Source: Bacillota bacterium (GTDB lineage: Bacteria; Bacillota; Clostridia; Lachnospirales; Lachnospiraceae). Taken from it: a DNA stretch of 64,000 nt. Below the pieces are notes generated by a model. The model saw only the letters and a program-made list of their open reading frames with translations. It made no database searches and was not told the origin of the DNA. This document shows, one piece after another, positions 8,368 through 16,305 of the stretch (its first letter is position 1; every line of letters starts with the position of its first letter). The DNA is taken from assembly GCA_023421075.1 (NCBI GenBank), contig JAEZUM010000025.1, positions 1 to 64,000 on the forward strand, in the 5' to 3' direction. Position numbers and translations under genes: made by a program.

Positions 8368-9233
8368 TTCATAAATTTTTGCATTGGATCAGAGAGGTAG
8401 GCATTTTTGGAATAGGAAAAGCCAACCTCTCTTTTGTTAACCGGAGTTTTCAGCTGGATCTGCACCAGTGATCCCTCTTCAAGCTCCTTCGTCACAAATT
8501 CCTTGATGACACAGGCAACTCCAAGGCTGGTTTTTGCAAACTCGATTAATAGGTCCATGTTACTGATTTCTAATATGTTCTTTGGCTCGATGGAATTAGC
8601 CTTAAAATAATCATCGATATATTTTCTGGAGACATTTTCCTTATCCATCAGCATAATATTAGCACTGGAGAAGATATCCGGGCTGTTTTCGCGCAGGATC
8701 AGATTATCCAGGTATGATTTCGTTGCTACAAAAATATCTTCAATCGGTCCCAGAGAATAGAACTGGAAGGAATCACTGTCCGGTTTGGCAACGAGACCAA
8801 GATCCAACGCATTATTCTCCAGAAGCTTCATCGTATGGGATGAGGATTGATTATCAATAGTAATCTTAATGTGGGGATTCTCCTTAACAAAGCCATTCAG
8901 ATACGGTAGGAGAAGATATTTACATAAAGTAGTACTGGCACCGATACGAAGGTGTCCGATCCCCAAGTCATGAACATGCCTTAAGTTTTCCTCGCCGCAC
9001 TTTAAGGTGTCAAAAGCACTCTTCGTATATTCATAAAGGAGTTTGCCTTCATCCGTCATCTTAACACCACGTGAGCTGCGAATAAATAAAATAACACCGA
9101 GATTTTCTTCCAGACTTTGAATCGATTTGCTGACGGCTGGTTGACTGATGTATAGCTGTTTAGCCGCCTTTGAAATATTACCGGCTTCCGAAACACAATT
9201 AAATATGTAGTATAAGGACAGATTTTGCTCCAT
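8316..9233 (-). CDS. LysR family transcriptional regulator
   Basis: A 305-residue LysR-type regulator. The N-terminal winged helix is clear (YIFNCVSEAGNISKAAKQLY then ISQPAVSKSIQSLEENLG), followed by a periplasmic-binding-like effector domain (RIGASTTLCKYLLLPYL... LGLVAKPD). I start at ATG 9233 because AAAGGAG sits 8 bases upstream; a longer reading from 9272 has no ribosome site. It is divergent from leuB, and a 17-base TATAAC-N5-GTTATA dyad of the T-N11-A type lies in the shared upstream region. This suggests, but does not prove, control of the leu genes. The last ~50 bases overlap the convergent lipoprotein gene, an unusual tail-to-tail arrangement. Confidence 0.93.
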   Translation of the reverse strand: MEQNLSLYYIFNCVSEAGNISKAAKQLYISQPAVSKSIQSLEENLGVILFIRSSRGVKMTDEGKLLYEYTKSAFDTLKCGEENLRHVHDLGIGHLRIGASTTLCKYLLLPYLNGFVKENPHIKITIDNQSSSHTMKLLENNALDLGLVAKPDSDSFQFYSLGPIEDIFVATKSYLDNLILRENSPDIFSSANIMLMDKENVSRKYIDDYFKANSIEPKNILEISNMDLLIEFAKTSLGVACVIKEFVTKELEEGSLVQIQLKTPVNKREVGFSYSKNAYLSDPMQKFMNYISGGASSESASGVLF

Positions 9234-9264
9234 TGCAAACACTCCTTTGAATATAGAATTGTTG

Positions 9265-9281
9265 TATAACATATCGTTATA
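9265..9281. promoter_or_regulatory. Candidate LysR-type operator
   Basis: TATAAC-N5-GTTATA, a perfect 6+5+6 dyad that contains the T-N11-A pattern bound by LysR regulators. It lies about 30 bases upstream of the LysR start codon and faces leuB. Confidence 0.5.
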
Positions 9282-9420
9282 ACTGATATTAATAATATGT
9301 ATTTTAATTATAGCAGACTATATGCTAAAATAGCAATAGAAATCTGTGAGACGCAAACACACAGAGTATAAGATGAGTAGAGTAAGAGACATCACTCAAA
9401 CAGTATTATTTATTATGTAC

Positions 9421-9532
9421 TATGTGTCAAAAGCACCGAAGGTGCTTTCTAGATAGAATAGAAGGATATGCGAGTTCACTCGCGATATCCTTCTATCCTA
9501 TCTAGAAAAAGGCTTTTGCCTTTTGACACATA
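9421..9532. repeat. Long branched palindrome upstream of leuB
   Basis: Outer arms TATGTGTCAAAAG/CTTTTGACACATA (13 bp, perfect) enclose a mini-hairpin GCACC-gaa-GGTGC, a central 20-bp-plus stem (CTAGATAG..ATAGAAGGATAT, GCGAG-ttca-CTCGC) and a third hairpin GGC-tttt-GCC. No T-run follows, so it is not a standard terminator. It lies in the 394-base gap between the divergent LysR gene and leuB. The rest of the gap holds the LysR dyad and no recognisable T-box. Confidence 0.85.
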
Positions 9533-9627
9533 CTACACAGTACATTTACGTACAGATTACACCGTACAAACTACCCAGAACTTTATACTTTAAAATCATA
9601 CTATCAACCCAACGGAGGTAACCCAGG

Positions 9628-10710
9628 ATGAATTACAACATCGCAGTCATTCCCGGTGATGGGATCGGACCGGAGATTATTACAGAAGCAAAGAAGGTGC
9701 TTGATCAGGTAGGAACAAGCTTTGGGCATTCCTTTCAATATACCGAGGTGCTGATGGGTGGTGTATCCATCGATGCAACCGGAGTACCGCTGACAGAGGA
9801 AGCCCTTGAGACAGCGAAGAACAGTGATAGTGTACTATTAGGAGCAGTCGGTGGTAATGTTGGTCAGTCCAACTGGTATAGCCTGCCTCCTCATCTAAGA
9901 CCGGAAGCGGGACTGCTTGCTATCCGTAAGGGATTGAACCTATTTGCTAATATTCGTCCGGCTGTACTTTACAATGAGCTGAAGGAAGCATGTCCCCTTA
10001 AGGATGAGATCATCGGTGACGGTTTTGATTTTGTTGTAATGCGTGAGCTTACCGGTGGACTGTATTTCGGAGCACGTCATACCACGGAGGAGAACGGTGT
10101 TCGAAAAGCCACTGATACATTAGTATACGATGAGAATGAGATCAGAAGAATCGCCAGATGGGCATTCGAGATTGCGATGAAACGTAGTAAGAAGGTATGT
10201 AGTGTAGACAAAGCGAATGTACTGGATTCCTCCAGACTCTGGAGACAGGTCACCAAAGAGGTGGCCAAGGATTATCCGGAGGTAGAGCTAACCGATATGC
10301 TGGTGGATAATTGTGCAATGCAGCTGGTAAAGAACCCGCGACAATTCGATGTAATCCTTACGGAGAACATGTTTGGGGATATTTTATCGGATGAAGCAAG
10401 TATGATAACCGGATCCATAGGAATGCTGGCATCAGCAAGCCTCGGGGATACGAAGCTGGGACTATATGAACCCAGCCATGGCTCAGCTCCGGATATTGCA
10501 GGACAGAACAAGGCAAACCCTATAGCAACCATTCTCTCGGCTGCCATGATGCTACGTTATTCCTTTGATTTGACGAAGGAGGCAGAGAAAGTTGAGTCTG
10601 CTGTCAAGAAGGTATTAACAAAGGGATATCGAACTATCGATATCATGTCGGAGGGGATGACCTTAGTGGGAACCAAGGAAATGGGAGATCTGATCATAGC
10701 AGAAATATAA
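9628..10710 (+). CDS. leuB: 3-isopropylmalate dehydrogenase
   Basis: A 360-residue NAD-dependent beta-decarboxylating dehydrogenase for the third step of leucine synthesis, in the cytoplasm. The family motifs are in order: IAVIPGDGIGPEI at the N-terminus, LFANIRPA for substrate binding, SVDKANVLDSSRLWR with the catalytic Lys, the DNCAMQLV strand, the metal-binding TENMFGDILSDEAS, and EPSHGSAPDIAGQ for NAD. The length is typical. GGAGG lies 9 bases before the ATG. It heads leuB-GNAT-leuC-leuD on one strand; leuA is not in this window. It is divergent from a LysR gene that may regulate it. Confidence 0.97.
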   Translation: MNYNIAVIPGDGIGPEIITEAKKVLDQVGTSFGHSFQYTEVLMGGVSIDATGVPLTEEALETAKNSDSVLLGAVGGNVGQSNWYSLPPHLRPEAGLLAIRKGLNLFANIRPAVLYNELKEACPLKDEIIGDGFDFVVMRELTGGLYFGARHTTEENGVRKATDTLVYDENEIRRIARWAFEIAMKRSKKVCSVDKANVLDSSRLWRQVTKEVAKDYPEVELTDMLVDNCAMQLVKNPRQFDVILTENMFGDILSDEASMITGSIGMLASASLGDTKLGLYEPSHGSAPDIAGQNKANPIATILSAAMMLRYSFDLTKEAEKVESAVKKVLTKGYRTIDIMSEGMTLVGTKEMGDLIIAEI

Positions 10711-10728
10711 ATATAATAGGAGAATTTA

Positions 10729-11163
10729 ATGATATTATTAAAGCCGGTAGATGAAAATAATTTTGAAGAAGTAATTAAGCTTAAGGTTTCTGATGAACAG
10801 CAGCACTTTGTAGCTACAAATGTTTTCTCAATTGCCCAGTCTAAGGTGTTGCCGGAATGCATCCCTCTCGCAATATATGACGAGGAGGAATTGGTAGGCT
10901 TCGCAATGTATGCAATGGATCGGGAGGATAAGGAGTATTGTATCTACCGCCTAATGATTGATGAGAAATATCAGTCTAAGGGTTATGGCAAGGCAGCGAT
11001 GCAGGCTCTGATTAAGCAGATCAGTGAGGATAAGGAGCACCATATTCTTTTGATCAGCTTTGAACCGGAGAATCAACGTGCAAAAGCGCTATACGAAAGT
11101 CTTGGATTTGTACCGGATGGGCGTATGATTGAGAATGAAGTCATTTATAAGTTGAACTATTAA
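10729..11163 (+). CDS. GNAT family N-acetyltransferase (BltD/polyamine-type)
   Basis: A 144-residue GNAT protein. The acetyl-CoA binding segment is MIDEKYQSKGYGKAAMQALI (Q-x-x-G-x-G pattern) and the C-terminal motif is ENQRAKALYESLGF. Overall it resembles spermidine acetyltransferases of the BltD/PaiA type; the substrate assignment is inference. It starts 18 bases after leuB and ends 8 bases before the leuC ribosome site and start, so it is embedded in the leucine operon and must be co-transcribed. A function linked to leucine synthesis is not known to me. Confidence 0.85.
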   Translation: MILLKPVDENNFEEVIKLKVSDEQQHFVATNVFSIAQSKVLPECIPLAIYDEEELVGFAMYAMDREDKEYCIYRLMIDEKYQSKGYGKAAMQALIKQISEDKEHHILLISFEPENQRAKALYESLGFVPDGRMIENEVIYKLNY

Positions 11164-11176
11164 GGAGGATATGACG

Positions 11177-12442
11177 ATGGGTATGACGATGACGCAGAAG
11201 ATATTGGCAGCGCATGCCGGACTGCCACAGGTATCTGCAGGTCAGTTAATCGAAGCAGATCTGGATTTGGTTCTGGGCAATGATGTTACGGCACCCGTAG
11301 CCATCCATGAGATGGAGAAGATGACGATAAAGAAGGTATTTGATAAGGATAAGATCGCGTTGGTTCCGGATCATTTTACTCCGAATAAGGATATTAAGTC
11401 AGCAGAGCATTGTAAGTGCATGCGTGATTTTGCGATGGCACAGGAGATAACGAATTACTTTGAGATCGGAGAGATGGGTATCGAGCATGCCCTGCTTCCC
11501 GAGAAAGGTCTTGTCGTTGCAGGAGATGCCGTAATCGGAGCAGATTCTCATACTTGTACCTACGGTGCGCTCGGAGCATTTTCCACTGGGGTAGGAAGTA
11601 CGGATATGGCTGCTGGAATGGCGACCGGGAAAGCATGGTTTAAGGTACCTTCTGCTATTCAATTTGTATTAACCGGAAAGCCAGCAAAGTGGGTCAGCGG
11701 TAAGGATGTTATTCTACATATCATCGGTATGATCGGAGTGGACGGAGCTCTTTACCGTTCCATGGAGTTTGTTGGTGATGGAATATCAAATCTTACGATG
11801 GATGATCGATTTGCAATGGCGAATATGGCCATAGAAGCCGGTGCGAAGAATGGTATCTTCCCGGTGGATGAGCTTGCAATTCAATATATGAAAGAGCATT
11901 CCGTTAGAGAATATAAGATTTATGAAGCGGATGCAGATGCCCAGTACGATGAGATATATGAGATCGATTTATCGGCTCTGAAGCCAACAGTTGCATTTCC
12001 TCATCTTCCGGAGAATACCCGTACCATCGATGAGGTTGGAGAGGTTAAGATTGATCAGGTGGTAATCGGCTCCTGCACCAATGGACGTATTGATGATTTA
12101 CGAGTTGCAGCAAAGATTCTGGAGGGAAGAAAGGTTGCCAAGGGAATGCGTGTAATTGTATTTCCTGCCACGCAGGCGATCTATCTTCAGGCGATGGAGG
12201 AGGGGTTACTTGCTACCTTCATAAAAGCTGGAGCGGTAGTCAGCACACCGACCTGTGGACCTTGTCTTGGCGGACATATGGGGATCCTGGCAGCAGGTGA
12301 GCGTGCAGTAGCAACAACGAATCGTAATTTTGTAGGGCGTATGGGTCATGTGAAGTCTGAGGTGTATCTGGCAAGCCCTGCGGTCGCAGCGGCAAGTGCG
12401 GTAACCGGCAAGATCTCAGGCCCCGGCGAGCTTGGATTATAA
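11177..12442 (+). CDS. leuC: 3-isopropylmalate dehydratase, large subunit
   Basis: A 421-residue aconitase-family subunit that, with LeuD, isomerises 2- to 3-isopropylmalate. The 4Fe-4S ligand cysteines lie in IGSCTNGRIDDL and TPTCGPCLGG. The substrate segment GDSHTCTYGALGAF appears as GADSHTCTYGALGAF. The length of ~420 fits the short archaeal/clostridial LeuC form. Four in-frame ATGs sit at 11171-11189; I choose 11177 because AAGGAGG (11162-11168) then has an 8-base spacing, while the first ATG is only 2 bases away. It is followed after 42 bases by leuD. Confidence 0.96.
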   Translation: MGMTMTQKILAAHAGLPQVSAGQLIEADLDLVLGNDVTAPVAIHEMEKMTIKKVFDKDKIALVPDHFTPNKDIKSAEHCKCMRDFAMAQEITNYFEIGEMGIEHALLPEKGLVVAGDAVIGADSHTCTYGALGAFSTGVGSTDMAAGMATGKAWFKVPSAIQFVLTGKPAKWVSGKDVILHIIGMIGVDGALYRSMEFVGDGISNLTMDDRFAMANMAIEAGAKNGIFPVDELAIQYMKEHSVREYKIYEADADAQYDEIYEIDLSALKPTVAFPHLPENTRTIDEVGEVKIDQVVIGSCTNGRIDDLRVAAKILEGRKVAKGMRVIVFPATQAIYLQAMEEGLLATFIKAGAVVSTPTCGPCLGGHMGILAAGERAVATTNRNFVGRMGHVKSEVYLASPAVAAASAVTGKISGPGELGL

Positions 12443-12484
12443 TAATTATTGTGCCTGTGATGAGGCAGATGGAGGTAAATATCT

Positions 12485-12979
12485 ATGAAAGCGTTTGGAA
12501 TAGTTCACAAATACGGCGATAATGTCGATACCGACGTAATCATCCCTGCTCGGTATCTGAACTCCTCCGATCCGAAGGAGCTGGCTGCGAAATGTATGAT
12601 TGATATTGATAATGAGTTTGTTAACCGGGTCAAACAGGGCGATATCATAGTAGCAAATAAGAACTTTGGCTGTGGCTCCTCCAGAGAGCATGCACCGATC
12701 GCCATTAAAGCGGCCGGGATCAGCTGTGTCATTGCGGAGACCTTTGCGAGAATCTTTTACCGTAATGCAATCAACATCGGTCTTCCGATTATTGAGTGTC
12801 CTCAGGCAGCAAAGGAGATCGAAGCCGGAGATCAGGTTGAAATTGATTTCGATAACGGAATGATTTATGACAGAACAAAAGGAACCCAATATCAGGGTCA
12901 GGCTTTCCCGGAGTTCATGCAAAAGATCATAAAGGCTGAAGGTCTGATCAATTACATAAATGAAAGTCAAAGGGCATGA
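12485..12979 (+). CDS. leuD: 3-isopropylmalate dehydratase, small subunit
   Basis: A 164-residue swivel-domain partner of LeuC. The conserved DTDVIIPARYLNS and NFGCGSSREHAPIA segments are present, and the length matches the short LeuD form that pairs with ~420-residue LeuC. GGAGG lies upstream of the ATG. It ends the leu cluster; the last codons are part of the first of three hairpins that follow (12962-13070). Confidence 0.96.
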   Translation: MKAFGIVHKYGDNVDTDVIIPARYLNSSDPKELAAKCMIDIDNEFVNRVKQGDIIVANKNFGCGSSREHAPIAIKAAGISCVIAETFARIFYRNAINIGLPIIECPQAAKEIEAGDQVEIDFDNGMIYDRTKGTQYQGQAFPEFMQKIIKAEGLINYINESQRA

Positions 12980-13070
12980 CTTTCCTTTATCTTGTAATAA
13001 TGAAAATCAAAGAGCTTGATTTTCATTTATCATGTATCAATGAAAGTCGATTGCATAACATTCATTGATC
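12962..13070. repeat. Three tandem similar hairpins after leuD
   Basis: Three units of about 40 bases each start with (A)ATGAAA(G/A)TC. Unit 1 is GAAAGTCA..TGACTTTC (12962-12984), overlapping the leuD stop. Unit 2 is GAAAATCA..TGATTTTC (13002-13024). Unit 3 is CAATGAA..TTCATTG (13039-13067). The spacers TATCTTGTA and TATCATGTA are also alike. Unit 3 has lost its inner pairing. They may act together as a terminator or stabilise the mRNA end, but no U-run follows. Confidence 0.8.
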
Positions 13071-13114
13071 CTGCGTTGTTAATCACTTATTTATATATTG
13101 CACAACACTACAAA

Positions 13115-13176
13115 AGAAAGAGAACCGACGAGCTGAGAGCATTTATTTGCTTTCGAACGGATAAGGTTCTCTTTCT
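13115..13176. repeat. Nested inverted repeat before the LysM gene
   Basis: AGAAAGAGAACC (13115-13126) pairs perfectly with GGTTCTCTTTCT (13165-13176). The 38-base interior contains a second hairpin GAGAGC-atttattt-GCTTTC. No T-run follows. With the tandem hairpins, it fills most of the 336-base gap between leuD and the LysM gene, where I see no credible gene. Confidence 0.7.
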
Positions 13177-13315
13177 CATTTATTATGGAAGATTACAGGG
13201 GTCATTGTTCCGTCAGGCGCAAATTTACACATATGGAAGAGACTGAATAATGGAACATTGAACAGGCAACCATCATAATTTGAACTAGAACTTCTTATAG
13301 GTGATGGTATTTTCT

Positions 13316-14092
13316 ATGAATGGTACAATACGATATACAATCAGGCCCTATGATACCATATGGATGCTGGCGCAGGTGTTTAACACTACCGTGGATTCCA
13401 TTATGGATTTGAACCCCGGAATAGAGCCACGTAATCTTCTGGTAGGGCAGGTAGTTACCTTAAGACCTGGCTATCAAAGCTACCCTCCATATCCGAATGC
13501 ACCGGGTGGTAATCCCATGGATACTGACGATATGGACGATGATGATATGGATGATGATCCCAGCGGAAGTATGACAGATCTTATGAACTATTTTCGGATG
13601 TTATGGGAGCAGCATGTAGCATGGACGAGAATGGCAGTGATCGGACTTGTTGACGAGCTTCCGGAAGCAGAGCTAATCCTGCAGAGGCTTCTTCGTAATG
13701 CTACTGATTTTGCAAATGCGCTTGCACCCTTCTATGGAGAAGAAGCGGCAAGGGAATTTGCAAGATTATTTTCTGAGCATATTACAATCGCTGGTGAATT
13801 GGTCCAAGCAGCGATAGCCGGAGATAATAATGCTGTAACGGATGCAGACCGCAGATGGCGTGAAAATGCAGATCAGATCGCAGAATTTCTTGCAAGCATC
13901 AATCCTTATTGGCGTGAGGATGATTGGAGTGCAATGCTATATGAGCATCTTGATTTGTTAAGCTCTAATGTAGAGAATATGATAGCTAAGAATTATGAAG
14001 AAAGCATCAACGGCTATGATGAGATTGAGATGCAAGCCCTTGAGATGGCAGATATGATGGCCGAAGGCTTGGCAATGCAATTCCCGGGATAA
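13316..14092 (+). CDS. LysM-domain protein with helical C-terminal domain
   Basis: A 258-residue protein. Residues ~1-50 form one LysM peptidoglycan/chitin-binding domain (IRYTIRPYDTIWMLAQVFNT... LNPGIEPRNLLVGQVV). A Pro/Tyr/Gly stretch and an acidic run (DTDDMDDDDMDDD, ~70-82) follow. The rest (~88-258) is an all-helical, acidic region with the motif WEQHVAWTRMAVIG that I cannot assign to a named family with confidence. There is no signal peptide, as in spore-associated LysM proteins of Firmicutes. I start at ATG 13316, downstream of an AGGTGATG ribosome site; an in-frame GTG at 13301 overlaps that site. A spore-coat or envelope role is inference. Confidence 0.75.
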   Translation: MNGTIRYTIRPYDTIWMLAQVFNTTVDSIMDLNPGIEPRNLLVGQVVTLRPGYQSYPPYPNAPGGNPMDTDDMDDDDMDDDPSGSMTDLMNYFRMLWEQHVAWTRMAVIGLVDELPEAELILQRLLRNATDFANALAPFYGEEAAREFARLFSEHITIAGELVQAAIAGDNNAVTDADRRWRENADQIAEFLASINPYWREDDWSAMLYEHLDLLSSNVENMIAKNYEESINGYDEIEMQALEMADMMAEGLAMQFPG

Positions 14093-14248
14093 AGGAAAGA
14101 GTTCTGAGGAGTATCTTACTTACGTAGCATATTTTTTTCATTTAAAATCCATTTTAATATAATGACAGATATGCATTATTTATATGACCTCTGCAAACAA
14201 TAATAACGTAATCATCACTACGAATTAGAATGTTTGGAGGAAAAAGCT

Positions 14249-14428
14249 ATGTCTATAAGAAAAATGGATAAACCAAATGAAGGCGTAAAGTGTGTTGTTA
14301 ATACCTGTGAGTACTATATGAATGGTGACCATTGCGCAGCTGAAAAGATTCAGGTTGAGCCCAGAAACGCAAAGGAATCCGATGAAACGGATTGTGCTAC
14401 CTTTGCTCCGAAGGATAAAACCTTCTAG
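14249..14428 (+). CDS. DUF1540 small cysteine-rich protein
   Basis: A 59-residue protein with the DUF1540 pattern: GVKCVVNTCEYYMNGDHC, then a Cys in the DETDCATF segment. The four cysteines could bind a metal ion. I start at ATG 14249, 8 bases after GGAGG (14236-14240); a TTG at 14234 overlaps the ribosome site. The function of DUF1540 is not established. It stands alone and ends at a strong terminator. Confidence 0.85.
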   Translation: MSIRKMDKPNEGVKCVVNTCEYYMNGDHCAAEKIQVEPRNAKESDETDCATFAPKDKTF

Positions 14429-14475
14429 AGAATCACGATTCAATCATAAAAGGTGTAATAATATTTATGGACTAG

Positions 14476-14508
14476 AAAAGCGATCGTATTATGTACGACC
14501 GCTTTTTT
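14476..14508 (+). terminator. Terminator after DUF1540 gene
   Basis: AAAAGCG-a-TCGT / ACGA-c-CGCTTTTTT: an imperfect 11-bp stem with a U6 run. The A-run on the other side could also serve the converging minus-strand ytvI-like gene, which ends at 14546. Confidence 0.85.
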
Positions 14509-14545
14509 GCTAAAATAGAATTATATAATTGTTTGAAGGTAATCG

Positions 14546-15610
14546 TTACTTTTTAAAAAGACGGATTGTCCCATCGTCATTTAACTTAACAATAATGGTT
14601 GCAATGATCGGAAGAATGAGAAGCCCCAAAACTCCCATCAATTGGGCTCCGACATACATCAGGATCAAGGTTAATATCGGGTGTAAGCCGATCTGCTGTC
14701 CGACAATCCTAGGCTCTATGGTTTGGCGAACCGCAGTAATGATGATATACAGTAACAGCATTCCGATACCGATCTTCGTATTACCGATTGCGAGGGAAAT
14801 AATTGCCCAAGGTAACAATATAGCACCGGTACCAAGGATCGGCATAACATCTACGATTGCAATCAATAAACCGAAGAGGAAGGGATTCGGTATTCCCAGG
14901 ATCCAAAAGCCGATGGATAATTCTAAAAAGGTTATTGATATAATGGCGGTATAGGCTCGAATGAACTTGCCTAAGGTTCCGATACCATTATCCTTGAGCT
15001 TCAGGATCATCTCTCTGCGTTCACCCTTGAATTGTACAATTACAAATCGTGTAATACGGTAATAATCTATGGTAAAGAAGAACGAGGAGACGATGGTAAA
15101 GATAAAATTAATCAATAAAGTCGGTAGTGAAGCAGCAAACCGTGCGATTGTTGTCACAACAGCGGTAGAAGCTTCCTTCAGGAACGAGAAAATTGAATCA
15201 TTGATATTATCAAGGAACTCCTGCAGATATCCTTCCAGCTCGGGGAAATGCCCCATAACATTATCAATGGCTTGCTGTACGGCGGGAAGAACGGTGTTCT
15301 CATACAGATTCGGTAAGCTGTAAAACAGATTGCTTAAGAATGTGAAAACCTTAAAGCCGATCATACTTGCCAGAAAGCCCAGCGCACCATAGAATACGAT
15401 CAACATAAATATGGATATAATGACCCGATTGATTTTCGTTTTCTTCTGAATGAAATCAATAGGCTTACGAAAGATGACCGCAATAATCATACCAATGACA
15501 AAGGGCATTAATAAAGGTAATAGATACTTAATACCTACATATACTAATCCCAAGAGAAAAATGATGTAGATAACGTGAATAATAAATGCCTTTTGCTTTT
15601 CTAAATTCAT
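14546..15610 (-). CDS. AI-2E/YtvI family sporulation integral membrane protein
   Basis: A 354-residue polytopic membrane protein of the AI-2E transporter/PerM family. Hydrophobic helices lie at ~10-30, 32-50 and 62-85, with a large loop ~90-150 (SLPNLYENTVLPAVQQAID), then a helix cluster ~155-345. The family-typical segment GLLIAIVDVMPILGTGAILLPW is present around 250, and the EPRIVGQQIGLHPILTLILMY signature near 305-325. The N-terminal sequence and length resemble YtvI, a sporulation-linked member in Bacilli and Clostridia. What it transports is unknown. It lies 49 bases after the DUF47 gene on the same strand. Confidence 0.85.
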   Translation of the reverse strand: MNLEKQKAFIIHVIYIIFLLGLVYVGIKYLLPLLMPFVIGMIIAVIFRKPIDFIQKKTKINRVIISIFMLIVFYGALGFLASMIGFKVFTFLSNLFYSLPNLYENTVLPAVQQAIDNVMGHFPELEGYLQEFLDNINDSIFSFLKEASTAVVTTIARFAASLPTLLINFIFTIVSSFFFTIDYYRITRFVIVQFKGERREMILKLKDNGIGTLGKFIRAYTAIISITFLELSIGFWILGIPNPFLFGLLIAIVDVMPILGTGAILLPWAIISLAIGNTKIGIGMLLLYIIITAVRQTIEPRIVGQQIGLHPILTLILMYVGAQLMGVLGLLILPIIATIIVKLNDDGTIRLFKK

Positions 15611-15659
15611 ACTGGTCCATGCCCTTCCCGAATTAGATGATATCTTTTATGGTGTATTA

Positions 15660-16283
15660 TTAGGAGTTCTTCATTACTATGCTTTCGATGATGTTTGCAA
15701 CATCTTCACAGTTGTCACAGCATTTTTCAAGACGGTGTAATACTTCTGTCCAACACATTAATTCAATCGGATCCTTCGAGGTGTGGTACAGATTTCGCAT
15801 GGAATCTACATATAATGCATCACCGTCTTCTTCAAGACGATTGATCTCGATGATTTTATCACGAAGCTTCTTGGAGGATTTGAAATTCTTAAACTCTTCC
15901 AGAGCCTCATCCATTGCCTTGCAGCATTGAACAATTAACCCGGTGAACTTTAAGATCTCGGGACGAATTGACTGTATGTTGAACATATCGATATAAATAA
16001 GTACATCCTCAACGGAGTCTGTTACATCATCGATTTCCTGAGTAAGTGAGGTGATATCCTCACGCTCGATTGGTGGAAGGAATTCCTTTACCAAACGATT
16101 CATAATATCATGCTTTGCGATGTCAGCATTATGTTCGATGGCATGAGCCTCTGTTACCTTTCCGGTGACAAAATTAGGATCAAAATTCTTTAGGGTCTCA
16201 TTTAAGCTAACTGCTAAGTCATAAGAAAACTTAGAAAGATTTGCAAACGCGTCAAAATAATTGTAATCATTTTTTCTAGCCAT
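15660..16283 (-). CDS. DUF47 family (PhoU-like) protein
   Basis: A 207-residue all-helical protein of the DUF47/PhoU-like family (YNYFDAFANLSKFSYDLAVSL; EHNADIAKHDIMNRLVKEFLPPIEREDI; CDNCEDVANIIESIVMKNS). Members are found beside PiT phosphate transporters and are thought to modulate them. It starts 22 bases after the PiT gene stop on the same strand, so they form a two-gene unit. Conserved Asp/Glu-rich helices may bind metal. Confidence 0.93.
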   Translation of the reverse strand: MARKNDYNYFDAFANLSKFSYDLAVSLNETLKNFDPNFVTGKVTEAHAIEHNADIAKHDIMNRLVKEFLPPIEREDITSLTQEIDDVTDSVEDVLIYIDMFNIQSIRPEILKFTGLIVQCCKAMDEALEEFKNFKSSKKLRDKIIEINRLEEDGDALYVDSMRNLYHTSKDPIELMCWTEVLHRLEKCCDNCEDVANIIESIVMKNS

Positions 16284-16305
16284 TTCAATATACTTCCTTT
16301 CTTAT

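Noticed and set aside
9273..9627. T-box leader for leuB
   Set aside because: No T-box core (AGGGTGGNACCGCG-like) and no specifier loop were seen; the region is a branched palindrome instead.
13016..13246. 76-codon frame after leuD
   Set aside because: It runs through the tandem hairpins and the nested inverted repeat, and has no ribosome site.
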